NCBI GenBank assembly: GCA_003326205.1
Contig: LWTK01000051.1
Span: forward strand, 36,097 to 100,096
Reading direction: 5' to 3'
Source: Nostoc sp. ATCC 43529
GTDB taxonomy: Bacteria > Cyanobacteriota > Cyanobacteriia > Cyanobacteriales > Nostocaceae
Length of the DNA: 64,000 nt
In this document: positions 1 to 7,855 of the stretch, one piece after another
Layout of the letters: each line of letters begins with the position of its first letter
Numbering within the stretch: the first letter of the stretch is position 1
Position numbers and translations under genes: made by a program
Notes under the pieces: generated by a model
What the model was told of the DNA's origin: nothing
Seen by the model: the letters and a program-made list of their open reading frames with translations, nothing else
Database searches by the model: none

Positions 1-2
1 GT

Positions 3-614
3 CCGTGTGTCCTCTTACTAGATACATCCGGCTCGATGCAAGGAGATCCCATTGAGGCTTTGAATCAGGGTTTACTAAGTTTAAAGGATGAATTAATCAA
101 AAATCCCTTGGCAGCTAGACGAGTAGAAGTGGCGATCGTCACCTTTGACAGTAATATTAATGTAGTACAAGACTTTGTAACCGCCGATCAATTCAATCCG
201 CCGATTTTAACAGCTCAAGGATTGACGACGATGGGTGCAGGAATTCATAAAGCTTTAGATATCATTCAAGAAAGAAAGTCTCAGTATCGTGCCAATGGGA
301 TTGCTTACTACCGTCCTTGGGTATTTATGATTACCGACGGAGAACCCCAAGGTGAGTTAGATCGTGAAGTAGAGCAAGCAGCCCAACGCTTACAAGGTGA
401 TGAAGCAAGTAAACGAGTAGCATTTTTTACCGTTGGGGTAGAAAATGCGAATATGGCGCGCTTAAGTCAAATAGCTGTACGTACTCCACTGAAGCTCAAA
501 GGGCTAAACTTTATCGAGATGTTTGTTTGGCTCTCAGCTAGTATGTCAGCTGTTTCGCATTCTCAGGTGGACGAACAGGTAGCACTACCGCCAATTGGTT
601 GGGGGACTGTTTAA
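3..614 (+). CDS. vWA-domain protein, TerY/YegL-like (5' end outside window)
   Basis: The reading frame is open from base 3, so the gene begins left of the window. The first visible residues, VLLLDTSGSM, hold the metal-ion-dependent adhesion site DxSxS (Asp codon at 21-23). The other MIDAS elements follow: a threonine in LTTMGAGIHKALD and the aspartate in MITDGEPQGE. An internal ATG at 36 would cut off the MIDAS and is not the start. The protein is a single vWA domain without membrane segments, the size of TerY/YegL proteins. A PP2C phosphatase starts 22 bp downstream and a kinase-TPR gene follows, an arrangement known as the TerY-P triad. The vWA protein is probably the cytoplasmic metal-binding scaffold or phosphorylation target. 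Family assignment is firm; the role is inferred from neighbours. Confidence 0.88.
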   Translation, partial: PCVLLLDTSGSMQGDPIEALNQGLLSLKDELIKNPLAARRVEVAIVTFDSNINVVQDFVTADQFNPPILTAQGLTTMGAGIHKALDIIQERKSQYRANGIAYYRPWVFMITDGEPQGELDREVEQAAQRLQGDEASKRVAFFTVGVENANMARLSQIAVRTPLKLKGLNFIEMFVWLSASMSAVSHSQVDEQVALPPIGWGTV

Positions 615-636
615 TTACAAAGGTGGCAGCTAGCTG

Positions 637-1434
637 TTGGAACAAAATCTTATGAACATATCAAAACAGATTGCTCAATGGCGGATTGTGGCTGCGTCAG
701 TATGTGGTACAAGTCACTTAAGAAACAAGCAATTATGTCAGGATGCTCATCACTGGCAGATATTGTCAGATAACATATTAGTGGCAGCGGCAGCAGATGG
801 CGCGGGTTCTGCAAGTCTGGGGAAAGTGGGAGCGATGCTGGCTGTGGAGACAGCCATCGAAAACCTTTCTAGTAAAGGACTAACCCGAAGCAGTTTGACT
901 AATGATGCTAATGTGCGATCGCTCCTAAATGATGCCATACTAGCTGCCAAAAAAGCTGTAGAAGACGAGGCGGTTGCTTGTGAGAAACAACTTACTGACT
1001 TAGCAACTACCTTAATTATTATGGTTGCCACACCAGACGTTGTGGCTGTAGCCCAAATAGGTGACGGTTTGGCTGTGGCCAAAGACCGACTGGGCAACCT
1101 TTTAGCACTGACTATGCCTGATAGCGGCGAATACATCAACGAAACCACCTTTTTAACTTCGCCCACTGCCTTAGATACAGCACAGATGAGATTATGGCGT
1201 ACAGACATAGTAAATGTTGGTATAATTACTGACGGGTTACAAATGCTGGCTTTAAATATGGTTGTTGGGGAACCTCATAAACCGTTCTTTTTTCCGCTGT
1301 TTGAATTTGTAGCCAATGCCGAGGATAAGACAGCAGCAAAAGAGCAGTTAGTAAAATTTTTACGCTCAGAGCGGATCGCCCAACGCACTGATGATGATTT
1401 GACACTGATAATAGCTGCATTCAACAACTCATAA
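637..1434 (+). CDS. PP2C-family serine/threonine protein phosphatase
   Basis: A 265-residue protein with the acidic metal-binding residues of PPM/PP2C phosphatases: Asp36 in LCQDAHH, Asp54 in ADGAGSA, the GDG at about 142-144, ITDG near 197 and the terminal DDDLTLII. It should dephosphorylate Ser/Thr in a Mn/Mg-dependent way, most likely reversing the kinase encoded next. The start is uncertain. A TTG at 637 lies 10 bases after AAAGGTGG (619-626); the ATG at 652 lacks a well-placed ribosome binding site and would shorten the protein by five residues. The gene sits 22 bp after the vWA gene and 54 bp before the kinase, suggesting one transcript. It resembles E. coli YegK in size and context. 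Confidence 0.88.
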   Translation: MEQNLMNISKQIAQWRIVAASVCGTSHLRNKQLCQDAHHWQILSDNILVAAAADGAGSASLGKVGAMLAVETAIENLSSKGLTRSSLTNDANVRSLLNDAILAAKKAVEDEAVACEKQLTDLATTLIIMVATPDVVAVAQIGDGLAVAKDRLGNLLALTMPDSGEYINETTFLTSPTALDTAQMRLWRTDIVNVGIITDGLQMLALNMVVGEPHKPFFFPLFEFVANAEDKTAAKEQLVKFLRSERIAQRTDDDLTLIIAAFNNS

Positions 1435-1488
1435 GCATTAACTTTAAAAGTTTGAAATTTTAAATACTCCCGTTAGCGGTAATTGACT

Positions 1489-3654
1489 ATGCAGGTACTA
1501 CGTTGTTCTCCTAAAAAAGAAATCCTCAATTTGAGTGTGAGTTTGGGGCGTGGCGGTGAAGCTTGTGTTTATGCAGTGCCATCCGATGGCAACTTGGTGG
1601 CCAAGATATACCATAAGCCAAGCAGTGCCCATGCCGAAAAACTCCAAGCGATGCTGGCTAACCCGCCAGAAAACCCCACAGCTAGTTTGGGGCATATTTC
1701 CATCGCTTGGCCTGAGGATTTATTGCACGCGGCAGATGGTAGTAAGGGCATCCTGGGGTTTTTAATGCCACGCATTCAGGGAATGCGGCCAATCATTGAC
1801 TTTTATAACCCCAGAACCCGTCGCCAACACTGCCCCCTATTCAACTATCAGTACCTGCTCCGCACGGCTCGTAACTTGGCAGCGGCTTTTGCGGCTTTAC
1901 ACGCTAGCGGATATTGCATTGGTGATGTGAATGAGTCCAACATCCTCGTCAGTGACACAGCACTAGTGACATTGATAGATACAGACTCCTTCCAAGTACG
2001 TAACCCAGACACCAACCTTGTTTACCGTTGTTCAGTGGGTAAACCAGAGTTTACGCCACCAGAACTCCAAAATAAAACTTTTGCGGAACACGATCGCGAA
2101 GTTTCCCACGATTTATTCGGGTTAGCGGTACTGGTATTCCAACTATTAATGGAAGGTACGCACCCATTTTCAGGGATTTTTCAAGGCGCCATCGAGCCAC
2201 CGACCTACGAAGCCCGCATCGCAGCCGGTCATTTCACTTACAGCCAAAAGCGACGCGTACCTTACCTACCTACACCCATCGCGCCTCCTTGGGAAATTCT
2301 TCATCCCAGCTTACAAGAACTATTTGTGCGTTGTTTTGAAGATGGTCACAGCAACCCACAGCTGCGTCCTAGTGCCCAAACTTGGCTTAGTGCAATAGCC
2401 GAAGCCGAAGATTCCCTGATTACTTGTACGACAAATCCTCAACATCGTTACAACAACCACCTAAATATTTGTCCTTGGTGCGAACGTAGCGTGCGATTAG
2501 GTGGACGCGATCCTTTCCCATCACATCGGGCGATAGAAGCCAGAGAACATCTCCAACCGCGGCTCAAACCGAAAAAGCGTTACACACAAACACCGCGTTT
2601 GCCACAGCGAGCCATGTCACCGCACCTAGCGAATTATTGGCAACCAATGACACCAAGTGGTTCGCATTATAGACGTTCCAAAAAATCCAAGTTGTATCCC
2701 GTTGGTTTTTGCTTGTTGGGTTTAGTTTTATTGGGATCTGCGGACTTAATGATTAAATTTACTGAGCCGTTAGTTTCCCACAATGCTTACACTCAGCAAA
2801 CATTGAAATCTGGTCAGGCAATTAATAAACTCAGCTTTGCCGATTACTATCAGCAAGGTCATACTGCTTACAAACAGCGAGACTATGAAAAAGCAGTTGC
2901 AAGTTATAGTCAAGCCATTGACCAAGAACCCAAACATGCCAAAGCGATCGTCAATCGTGGCAATGCTCGTTATAATCTCAAAGATTACGAAGGAGCAGTT
3001 GCAGATTACACCCAAGCTTTGAAAATCAAGCCCAACGAAATTAAAGCTTTAGTGAATCGCGGAAATGCTCGGTTTATGCTTGCTGAATATAGCAACGACC
3101 CGGATACAGAATATAATTTAGCCCTCAAGGATTATAATCGCGCCATAGGCCTCGAACCCAAAGAAGTTGAAGCTTATATTAGACGCGGTATTGTCCGCGC
3201 CCAAATGGCTAAATATAGCGGTGAGTCTCAACTAGTTTATAAAAGAGCGATCGCAGATTTTACTCAAGCAATTCAACTGAATTTATCCAAAGCAGAAGCT
3301 TATTTTCAGCGCGGTGTTGTTTACTATCAAGTTGCCCAGTATAGCAGCAATTACGAGCAAGAATATAGACAAGCGATCGCTGACTTTAACCAAGCATTAA
3401 CCATCAGCCCCAAACTAGCCAAAGCTTTCCTCAAACGAGGCATGGTTCGTTATGAACTAGCACAATATGGTGGTAGTGAATCTAACCAAAACCAAACAAG
3501 AGCGATCGCAGATTTACAGACAGCTGCTAAAATCTTTCTTGAGCAAGATGATATGGATAATTATCAGCAAGCACTCAGTAATATGTGTGTAGTTGTTGAA
3601 AACAAATGTGACCCTTTATTCCAAGGCTCAAGTAGTGCAGAAAAAATCAACTAA
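1489..3654 (+). CDS. Protein kinase with zinc ribbon, one TM segment and C-terminal TPR repeats
   Basis: About 721 residues. The N-terminal ~290 residues form a kinase fold of the YegI type: glycine loop LGRGGEACVY, lysine in LVAKIY, a divergent catalytic loop (IGDVNESNILV in place of HRD...N) and a DTDSF metal motif in place of DFG. A small zinc-binding segment (Cys, His and CPWC near 313-335), a membrane span (about 405-425) and five or more TPR units (about 450-690) follow. It is probably a membrane-anchored Ser/Thr kinase paired with the upstream phosphatase and vWA protein. The TPR part may bind partners outside or inside the cell depending on orientation. A TTG two codons upstream (1483) is less likely than the ATG at 1489. 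The loss of HRD Arg is usual in this subfamily. Confidence 0.88.
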   Translation: MQVLRCSPKKEILNLSVSLGRGGEACVYAVPSDGNLVAKIYHKPSSAHAEKLQAMLANPPENPTASLGHISIAWPEDLLHAADGSKGILGFLMPRIQGMRPIIDFYNPRTRRQHCPLFNYQYLLRTARNLAAAFAALHASGYCIGDVNESNILVSDTALVTLIDTDSFQVRNPDTNLVYRCSVGKPEFTPPELQNKTFAEHDREVSHDLFGLAVLVFQLLMEGTHPFSGIFQGAIEPPTYEARIAAGHFTYSQKRRVPYLPTPIAPPWEILHPSLQELFVRCFEDGHSNPQLRPSAQTWLSAIAEAEDSLITCTTNPQHRYNNHLNICPWCERSVRLGGRDPFPSHRAIEAREHLQPRLKPKKRYTQTPRLPQRAMSPHLANYWQPMTPSGSHYRRSKKSKLYPVGFCLLGLVLLGSADLMIKFTEPLVSHNAYTQQTLKSGQAINKLSFADYYQQGHTAYKQRDYEKAVASYSQAIDQEPKHAKAIVNRGNARYNLKDYEGAVADYTQALKIKPNEIKALVNRGNARFMLAEYSNDPDTEYNLALKDYNRAIGLEPKEVEAYIRRGIVRAQMAKYSGESQLVYKRAIADFTQAIQLNLSKAEAYFQRGVVYYQVAQYSSNYEQEYRQAIADFNQALTISPKLAKAFLKRGMVRYELAQYGGSESNQNQTRAIADLQTAAKIFLEQDDMDNYQQALSNMCVVVENKCDPLFQGSSSAEKIN

Positions 3655-4392
3655 ATTCAGAATTCAGAATTAGAATCATCTCTGTGCTTAGCTATCAGAC
3701 TTAGATTGTGTACTTCAGGATTATTGGTTTTGATTGAATAAATCAAATCTGAATATGATTCGCTAGTATTAATTTCATAGCAATTTGTAGGGGCGCACAG
3801 CTGTGCATCGGTGTCAACTTAAGCCCAAAGCTATATCGGACAGACGTTTTGCAAATCCCTCACGCCCTCATCCCCTAACCCCTTCTCCTGTGGGAGAAGG
3901 GGAATATAATTTCTGGCTCCCCTCTCCCAAAGGGAGAGGGGCTGGGGGTGAGGGCAAAACCTTCTCACAAAGCGGGTTTCACGTTAAGTTGACACCAATG
4001 ACAGCTGTGCGCCCCTACAATAATTTAATACCTACGCTGTAGGAGTTTAAAAATTCAAGCGGATTACTATATTTATGTCGTGTGTAACATTTTTATTTAA
4101 TTGAATAATTTATTAAAAAATAATTAAAGAGCTATTTTATACTTACCTAATTCATTCTGACTCCTGTTAGCACAGCGGGGCGTAGCCCATTCTGAATTCT
4201 GAATTCTGTTCTATAGATATTCTTTATATAGAAAAGATTTTAATTTATATCTCCTTCATAATTTTGTAAAAAAATACAGTTAGATTATTGACTGAGAAAA
4301 ACAAATCAGAAATCAATTTTTCTCCATATAAGTGCATCCTCTTCATGTCAAGAAAGACAAATAATATCCCTACAAATCTTTGAGGTAATTGC
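3655..4392. other. 738-bp intergenic region with a MITE and interspersed AATTCAG repeats
   Basis: No convincing gene is seen. The region holds AATTCAG-type repeats right after the kinase stop, the MITE at 3785-4020, and GAATTCT repeats at about 4189-4210. The last ~180 bp are very AT-rich and precede the first gene of the polysaccharide island, so a promoter is likely there. Open frames across the MITE are low-complexity translations of its stem. Confidence 0.7.
3785..4020. mobile_element. MITE-like element, copy 1, ~35-bp terminal inverted repeats
   Basis: The ends are near-perfect inverted repeats: the left begins TTGTAGGGGCGCACAGCTGT and runs to GTGTCAACTT, and the right is its complement ending GCGCCCCTACAA. 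Inside, a G/C-rich palindrome pairs CCTAACCCCTTCTCC with the GGAGAGGGGCTGGGGG side. No reading frame of transposase type is present, so it is non-autonomous. A second copy, in opposite orientation, lies at 40090-40324 with the same interior. It was probably mobilised by a transposase elsewhere in the genome. Confidence 0.8.
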
Positions 4393-5166
4393 ATGAAAGC
4401 GGTGATTTTAGCTGGAGGGCTTGGTACACGCCTCAGTGAAGAAACTAGTATCAGACCCAAGCCGATGGTTGAGATTGGTGGTAAGCCAATTTTGTGGCAC
4501 ATCATGAAGACTTACTCTGCCCACGGCATTAATGACTTCATCATTTGTTGTGGTTACAAAGGTTACATAATTAAAGAGTATTTTGCTAACTACTTTTTAC
4601 ACATGTCAGATGTTACTTTTGACATGCGATTTAACCAGATGAATGTGCATTCTGGATATGCTGAACCCTGGCGTGTAACCTTGGTAAATACAGGCGACAA
4701 TACAATGACAGGTGGACGTTTAAAACGAATCAGCGAACATCTGGGAAATGAAACCTTTTGCTTTACTTATGGTGATGGTGTCAGTGATATTAATATCACC
4801 GAGTTAGTTAAATTCCATCAACAACAAAACACCTTAGCAACACTCACAGCCGTGCAACCAGCAGGACGTTTTGGTGCTATTTCCTTAGGATATGAGCAAA
4901 CTAAAATCACCAATTTTCGGGAAAAACCTGAAGGCGATGGTGCTTGGATTAATGGCGGCTATTTCGTATTAGAACCAGAAGTGATAAACTTAATAGCTGA
5001 TGATTCTACGGTGTGGGAGCAAGAGCCATTAGAAAAATTAGCTTATATGGAACAGCTATCTGCTTTCAAGCACTATGGTTTTTGGCAACCAATGGATACT
5101 TTACGCGATAAAAATCACCTAGAGGGGCTATGGAACAGCAATCAAGCTCCTTGGAAAGTGTGGTAA
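4393..5166 (+). CDS. rfbF: Glucose-1-phosphate cytidylyltransferase
   Basis: A 257-residue protein of the usual family length. It starts MKAVILAGGLGTRLSEET, the nucleotide-binding signature of sugar-nucleotide transferases, followed by RPKPMVEIGGKPI, GDGVSD for metal binding and FREKPEGDGAWINGGYFV. It joins CTP and glucose 1-phosphate to give CDP-glucose plus pyrophosphate in the cytoplasm. It is the first gene of the HEP-like island and corresponds in position to alr2825 of Anabaena PCC 7120 (from memory). The usual partner, CDP-glucose 4,6-dehydratase, is not found in the window. The start at 4393 follows TTTGAGGTAATTGC, with a GAGG ribosome binding site. Confidence 0.95.
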   Translation: MKAVILAGGLGTRLSEETSIRPKPMVEIGGKPILWHIMKTYSAHGINDFIICCGYKGYIIKEYFANYFLHMSDVTFDMRFNQMNVHSGYAEPWRVTLVNTGDNTMTGGRLKRISEHLGNETFCFTYGDGVSDINITELVKFHQQQNTLATLTAVQPAGRFGAISLGYEQTKITNFREKPEGDGAWINGGYFVLEPEVINLIADDSTVWEQEPLEKLAYMEQLSAFKHYGFWQPMDTLRDKNHLEGLWNSNQAPWKVW

Positions 5167-5170
5167 AAAA

Positions 5171-5252
5171 GAGTTAGGAGTTAGGAGTTAGGAGTTAGGA
5201 GTTAGGAGTTAAATAACAAATAACAAATAACAAGTAACAAATGACAAATGAC
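5171..5252. repeat. Short tandem repeats: (GAGTTAG)n then (AACAAAT)n
   Basis: About five heptamers GAGTTAG (5171-5210) are followed by about six AACAAAT/AACAAGT heptamers. Heptanucleotide tandem repeats of this kind are typical of Nostoc and Anabaena intergenic DNA. They lie between rfbF and the FAD oxidoreductase. Confidence 0.85.
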
Positions 5253-5290
5253 TTTATAGATTTAGTGTAACTAGAAATACGATAATACTA

Positions 5291-6505
5291 ATGTATGATT
5301 TTGCGATTATAGGTGGGGGAATAGTTGGACTCTCTACAGCGATGGCTTTAGGAAAACGCTATCCCAATGCACGTATTTTAGTAGTAGAAAAAGAGAGCCA
5401 ATGGGCATTTCACCAAACCGGCAATAATAGCGGGGTGATTCATTCTGGTATTTACTATAAACCAGGAAGTTTCAAAGCTAAATTTTGTCGTGATGGTTCT
5501 CGGTCAATGGTTGATTTCTGTCAAGAACATGGAATTGACCATGAGGTTTGTGGTAAAGTAATTGTTGCGACTGAAGAACAAGAGCTACCACGCTTAGAAA
5601 ATCTCTACCAACGCGGCTTGGAAAATGGCATAGAAGTCCAAAGAATTAGCCCCGAAGAAGTCAAGGAAATTGAACCTCATGTTAGCTGTGTAGGCGGAAT
5701 TCGGGTGTTTTCAACTGGCATTGTTAACTACAAGCAAGTTTGTTTGAAATATGCCCAGCTAATTCAACAGCAAGGCGGACATTTACACCTAAATACAAAA
5801 GTACTGAAAATCTTACCGAGGGGTAAAAGTCAGGTATTAGAAACAAACAAAGGTAGCTTTGAAACTCGGTTCGTAATAAATTGTAGTGGATTGCATAGCG
5901 ATCGCACTGCCAGATTAAATCAAGTTGAACCCCAAGCCAAAATTGTTCCATTCCGGGGAGAATACTACGAACTCACACCAGAAAAACGCTATCTAGTCAA
6001 AACTCTCATTTATCCAGTACCCAACCCAGATTTTCCCTTCCTGGGCGTCCACTTTACCCGGATGATTGATGGTAGCGTTCATGCAGGGCCAAACGCAGTT
6101 TTATCTCTCAAACGCGAAGGTTACAAAAAAACCGACTTTGATTTGGGCGATTTTCTGGAGGTTATGACTTATCCTGGTTTCTGGAAATTGGCAGCCAAAC
6201 ATGCCGATGAAGGTATCCAAGAAATTATTCGTTCCTTCAGCAAAGCAGCCTTCGTTAAAAGTTTGCAAAAACTAATTCCCGAAGTCCAAGCAGAAGATTT
6301 AGTTCCCACCCATGCAGGAGTCCGTGCTCAAGCCTTAATGAACGATGGCAAGCTTGTAGACGACTTTTTGATTGTTTCGGGTCAAAACTCCATCCATGTT
6401 TGCAATGCTCCTTCTCCTGCTGCTACTTCTTCTCTAGAAATTGGCAAAGCCATAGTGGCGCAAATTCCCCAACTCTCGCATCTAGATAGTGCGGTAACTG
6501 CATAG
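5291..6505 (+). CDS. lhgO: FAD-dependent oxidoreductase, L-2-hydroxyglutarate oxidase (LhgO) family
   Basis: 404 residues, the family's normal length. The N-terminal FAD-binding motif IIGGGIVGLSTAMAL is at residues 6-20. FHQTGNNSGVIHSGIYYKPG and PFRGEYYEL are typical of LhgO-type DAO-superfamily oxidases, as is the C-terminal THAGVRAQAL. The family oxidises L-2-hydroxyglutarate to 2-oxoglutarate with FAD, passing electrons to quinone or oxygen. Here the gene stands inside a polysaccharide island between a CDP-glucose synthase and a sugar epimerase, so the real substrate could be a sugar-derived hydroxy acid. Family is clear; substrate is uncertain. Confidence 0.85.
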   Translation: MYDFAIIGGGIVGLSTAMALGKRYPNARILVVEKESQWAFHQTGNNSGVIHSGIYYKPGSFKAKFCRDGSRSMVDFCQEHGIDHEVCGKVIVATEEQELPRLENLYQRGLENGIEVQRISPEEVKEIEPHVSCVGGIRVFSTGIVNYKQVCLKYAQLIQQQGGHLHLNTKVLKILPRGKSQVLETNKGSFETRFVINCSGLHSDRTARLNQVEPQAKIVPFRGEYYELTPEKRYLVKTLIYPVPNPDFPFLGVHFTRMIDGSVHAGPNAVLSLKREGYKKTDFDLGDFLEVMTYPGFWKLAAKHADEGIQEIIRSFSKAAFVKSLQKLIPEVQAEDLVPTHAGVRAQALMNDGKLVDDFLIVSGQNSIHVCNAPSPAATSSLEIGKAIVAQIPQLSHLDSAVTA

Positions 6506-6552
6506 ATAGTATAGTTGTCACTTCCGGCGCTGCTGAATTTGGATGTGAAAGC

Positions 6553-6652
6553 TCACGCAGAGGCGCAGAGTCGCAGAGGTATTTTAATCGAGATTGCTGA
6601 GTCATGAGGTAACAGCAGTCAAATCTCTCTGCGCCTCCGCGTCTCTGCGTGA
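6553..6652. repeat. Inverted-repeat element of the GCAGAGGCGCAGAG family
   Basis: The left arm, TCACGCAGAGGCGCAGAG, is mirrored by CTCTGCGCCTCCGCGTCTCT ending near 6652, separated by about 45 bp. Similar arms occur at 11256, 11881, 23836, 27485, 27560, 39590 and 39695 in this window. It lies between lhgO and the epimerase gene and could form a long stem-loop in the transcript. Confidence 0.75.
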
Positions 6653-6730
6653 AAAAATAAACCATCTACATAAACATTCCTCCTCACTTAGTTGCATAAC
6701 GCACTCTTCAACACAAAGGCATTAACCACA

Positions 6731-7756
6731 ATGAAAATATTAGTAACCGGCACAGAAGGCTACCTGGGTTCATTATTGCCATCTCTGTTAATCGAACGCG
6801 GACATGAAGTTATCGGTATAGATACTGGTTACTATAAAGTTGGTTGGCTCTACAACGGTACTGATGTCACAGCCAAAACCCTCAACAAAGATATCCGCAA
6901 CATCACCCCTGAAGATTTGGAAGGTGTGGAAGCTGTTGTTCACATGGCGGAACTCTCCAACGACCCAGCCGGACAATTGGCACCGAATATTACCTACCAA
7001 ATTAATCATGTAGGTTCAGTTCGTCTAGCTAGTTTGGCTAAGGCTATGGGCGTGCGTCGTTTTATATATATGTCTTCGTGCAGTGTCTACGGTGTTGCTA
7101 CTGAAGGTGATGTTACAGAAGAATCTCCAGTTAATCCTCAAACAGCCTACGCAGAGTGTAAAACTCTTGTAGAAAGAGATGTTGCACCATTAGCTGACGA
7201 TGACTTTTCACCTACCTTTATGCGGAATGCAACTGCTTTTGGTGCTTCTCCCAGGATGCGTTTTGATATTGTTTTAAACAACTTGGCAGGGTTGGCTTGG
7301 ACTAGCAAACAAATCAAAATGACTAGTGATGGTACACCTTGGCGTCCATTAGTTCACGCATTGGATATTTGCAAAGCAATAGTCTGCGCTTTGGAAGCAC
7401 CACGGGACATTATACATAACCAAATCTTCAATGTTGGAGATACAGCTAACAACTATCGGGTGAAAGAAATCGCTGAAATTATTGCTGATGTTTTCCCTGA
7501 CTGTAAATTGTTCTTTGGCAATAACGGCGCAGATAACCGCAGCTATCGGGTATCCTTCGAGAAAATTAACAGCATTTTACCCGGATTTAAGTGTGATTGG
7601 AATGCTCGACTTGGCGCCGAACAATTACTTAATTTATTCAGTCAAATTGATATGGCTGAAGATACTTTCTTGTTTAGAGGATTTACCCGTTTAAAACAGC
7701 TAGAGTATCTGATTCGTACCGAGCAAATTGACAAAGATTTCTTCTGGAAGAAGTAG
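6731..7756 (+). CDS. NAD(P)-dependent sugar epimerase/ketoreductase (extended SDR)
   Basis: 341 residues from the ATG at 6731; an in-frame TTG 39 bases upstream would precede the Rossmann motif with an unlikely leader. MKILVTGTEGYLGS is the TGxxGxxG cofactor motif. The catalytic SDR residues are Ser in MSSCSVYG (about 114-121) and Tyr140-x-x-x-Lys144. It acts on a nucleotide-activated sugar in the cytoplasm, as epimerase or 4-ketoreductase. Its place between a CDP-glucose synthase and a sugar C-methyltransferase points to a branched or methylated deoxysugar of the envelope polysaccharide. It does not look like the missing 4,6-dehydratase, but that cannot be excluded by eye. Corresponds in position to the alr2827 region of the Anabaena island. 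Confidence 0.88.
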   Translation: MKILVTGTEGYLGSLLPSLLIERGHEVIGIDTGYYKVGWLYNGTDVTAKTLNKDIRNITPEDLEGVEAVVHMAELSNDPAGQLAPNITYQINHVGSVRLASLAKAMGVRRFIYMSSCSVYGVATEGDVTEESPVNPQTAYAECKTLVERDVAPLADDDFSPTFMRNATAFGASPRMRFDIVLNNLAGLAWTSKQIKMTSDGTPWRPLVHALDICKAIVCALEAPRDIIHNQIFNVGDTANNYRVKEIAEIIADVFPDCKLFFGNNGADNRSYRVSFEKINSILPGFKCDWNARLGAEQLLNLFSQIDMAEDTFLFRGFTRLKQLEYLIRTEQIDKDFFWKK

Positions 7757-7765
7757 AAATTGTTT

Positions 7766-7799
7766 GTAGTTTGTGCTTTAGCACTAAAGTGCAAACTAC
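7766..7799. repeat. Imperfect inverted repeat GTAGTTTGTGCTTTA...TAAAGTGCAAACTAC
   Basis: Arms at 7766-7780 and 7785-7799 pair over 15 bases with two mismatches around a GCAC loop, just after the epimerase stop. Repeats of this type are scattered in cyanobacterial intergenic DNA. Reading it as the N-terminus of the next protein (from a TTG at 7760) is an artefact. There is no T-run, so it is not a clear terminator. Confidence 0.7.
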
Positions 7800-7855
7800 G
7801 AACATATATTCTTATTTACGCAGCAATTTATTCACTATTAATAGGGCTTGAAATT

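Noticed and set aside
750..1208. 152-codon minus-strand frame inside the PP2C gene
   Set aside because: Antisense shadow of a well-supported phosphatase gene; composition rich in Ser/Ala as expected from the complement.
3803..4042. 79-codon open frame across the first MITE
   Set aside because: It is a translation of the MITE's low-complexity stem and ends; no ribosome binding site and no protein-like conservation pattern.
5171..5252. Heptamer arrays considered as a CRISPR array
   Set aside because: Units are contiguous 7-mers without spacers; no cas genes anywhere in the window. The same holds for the arrays at 50830 and 52211.
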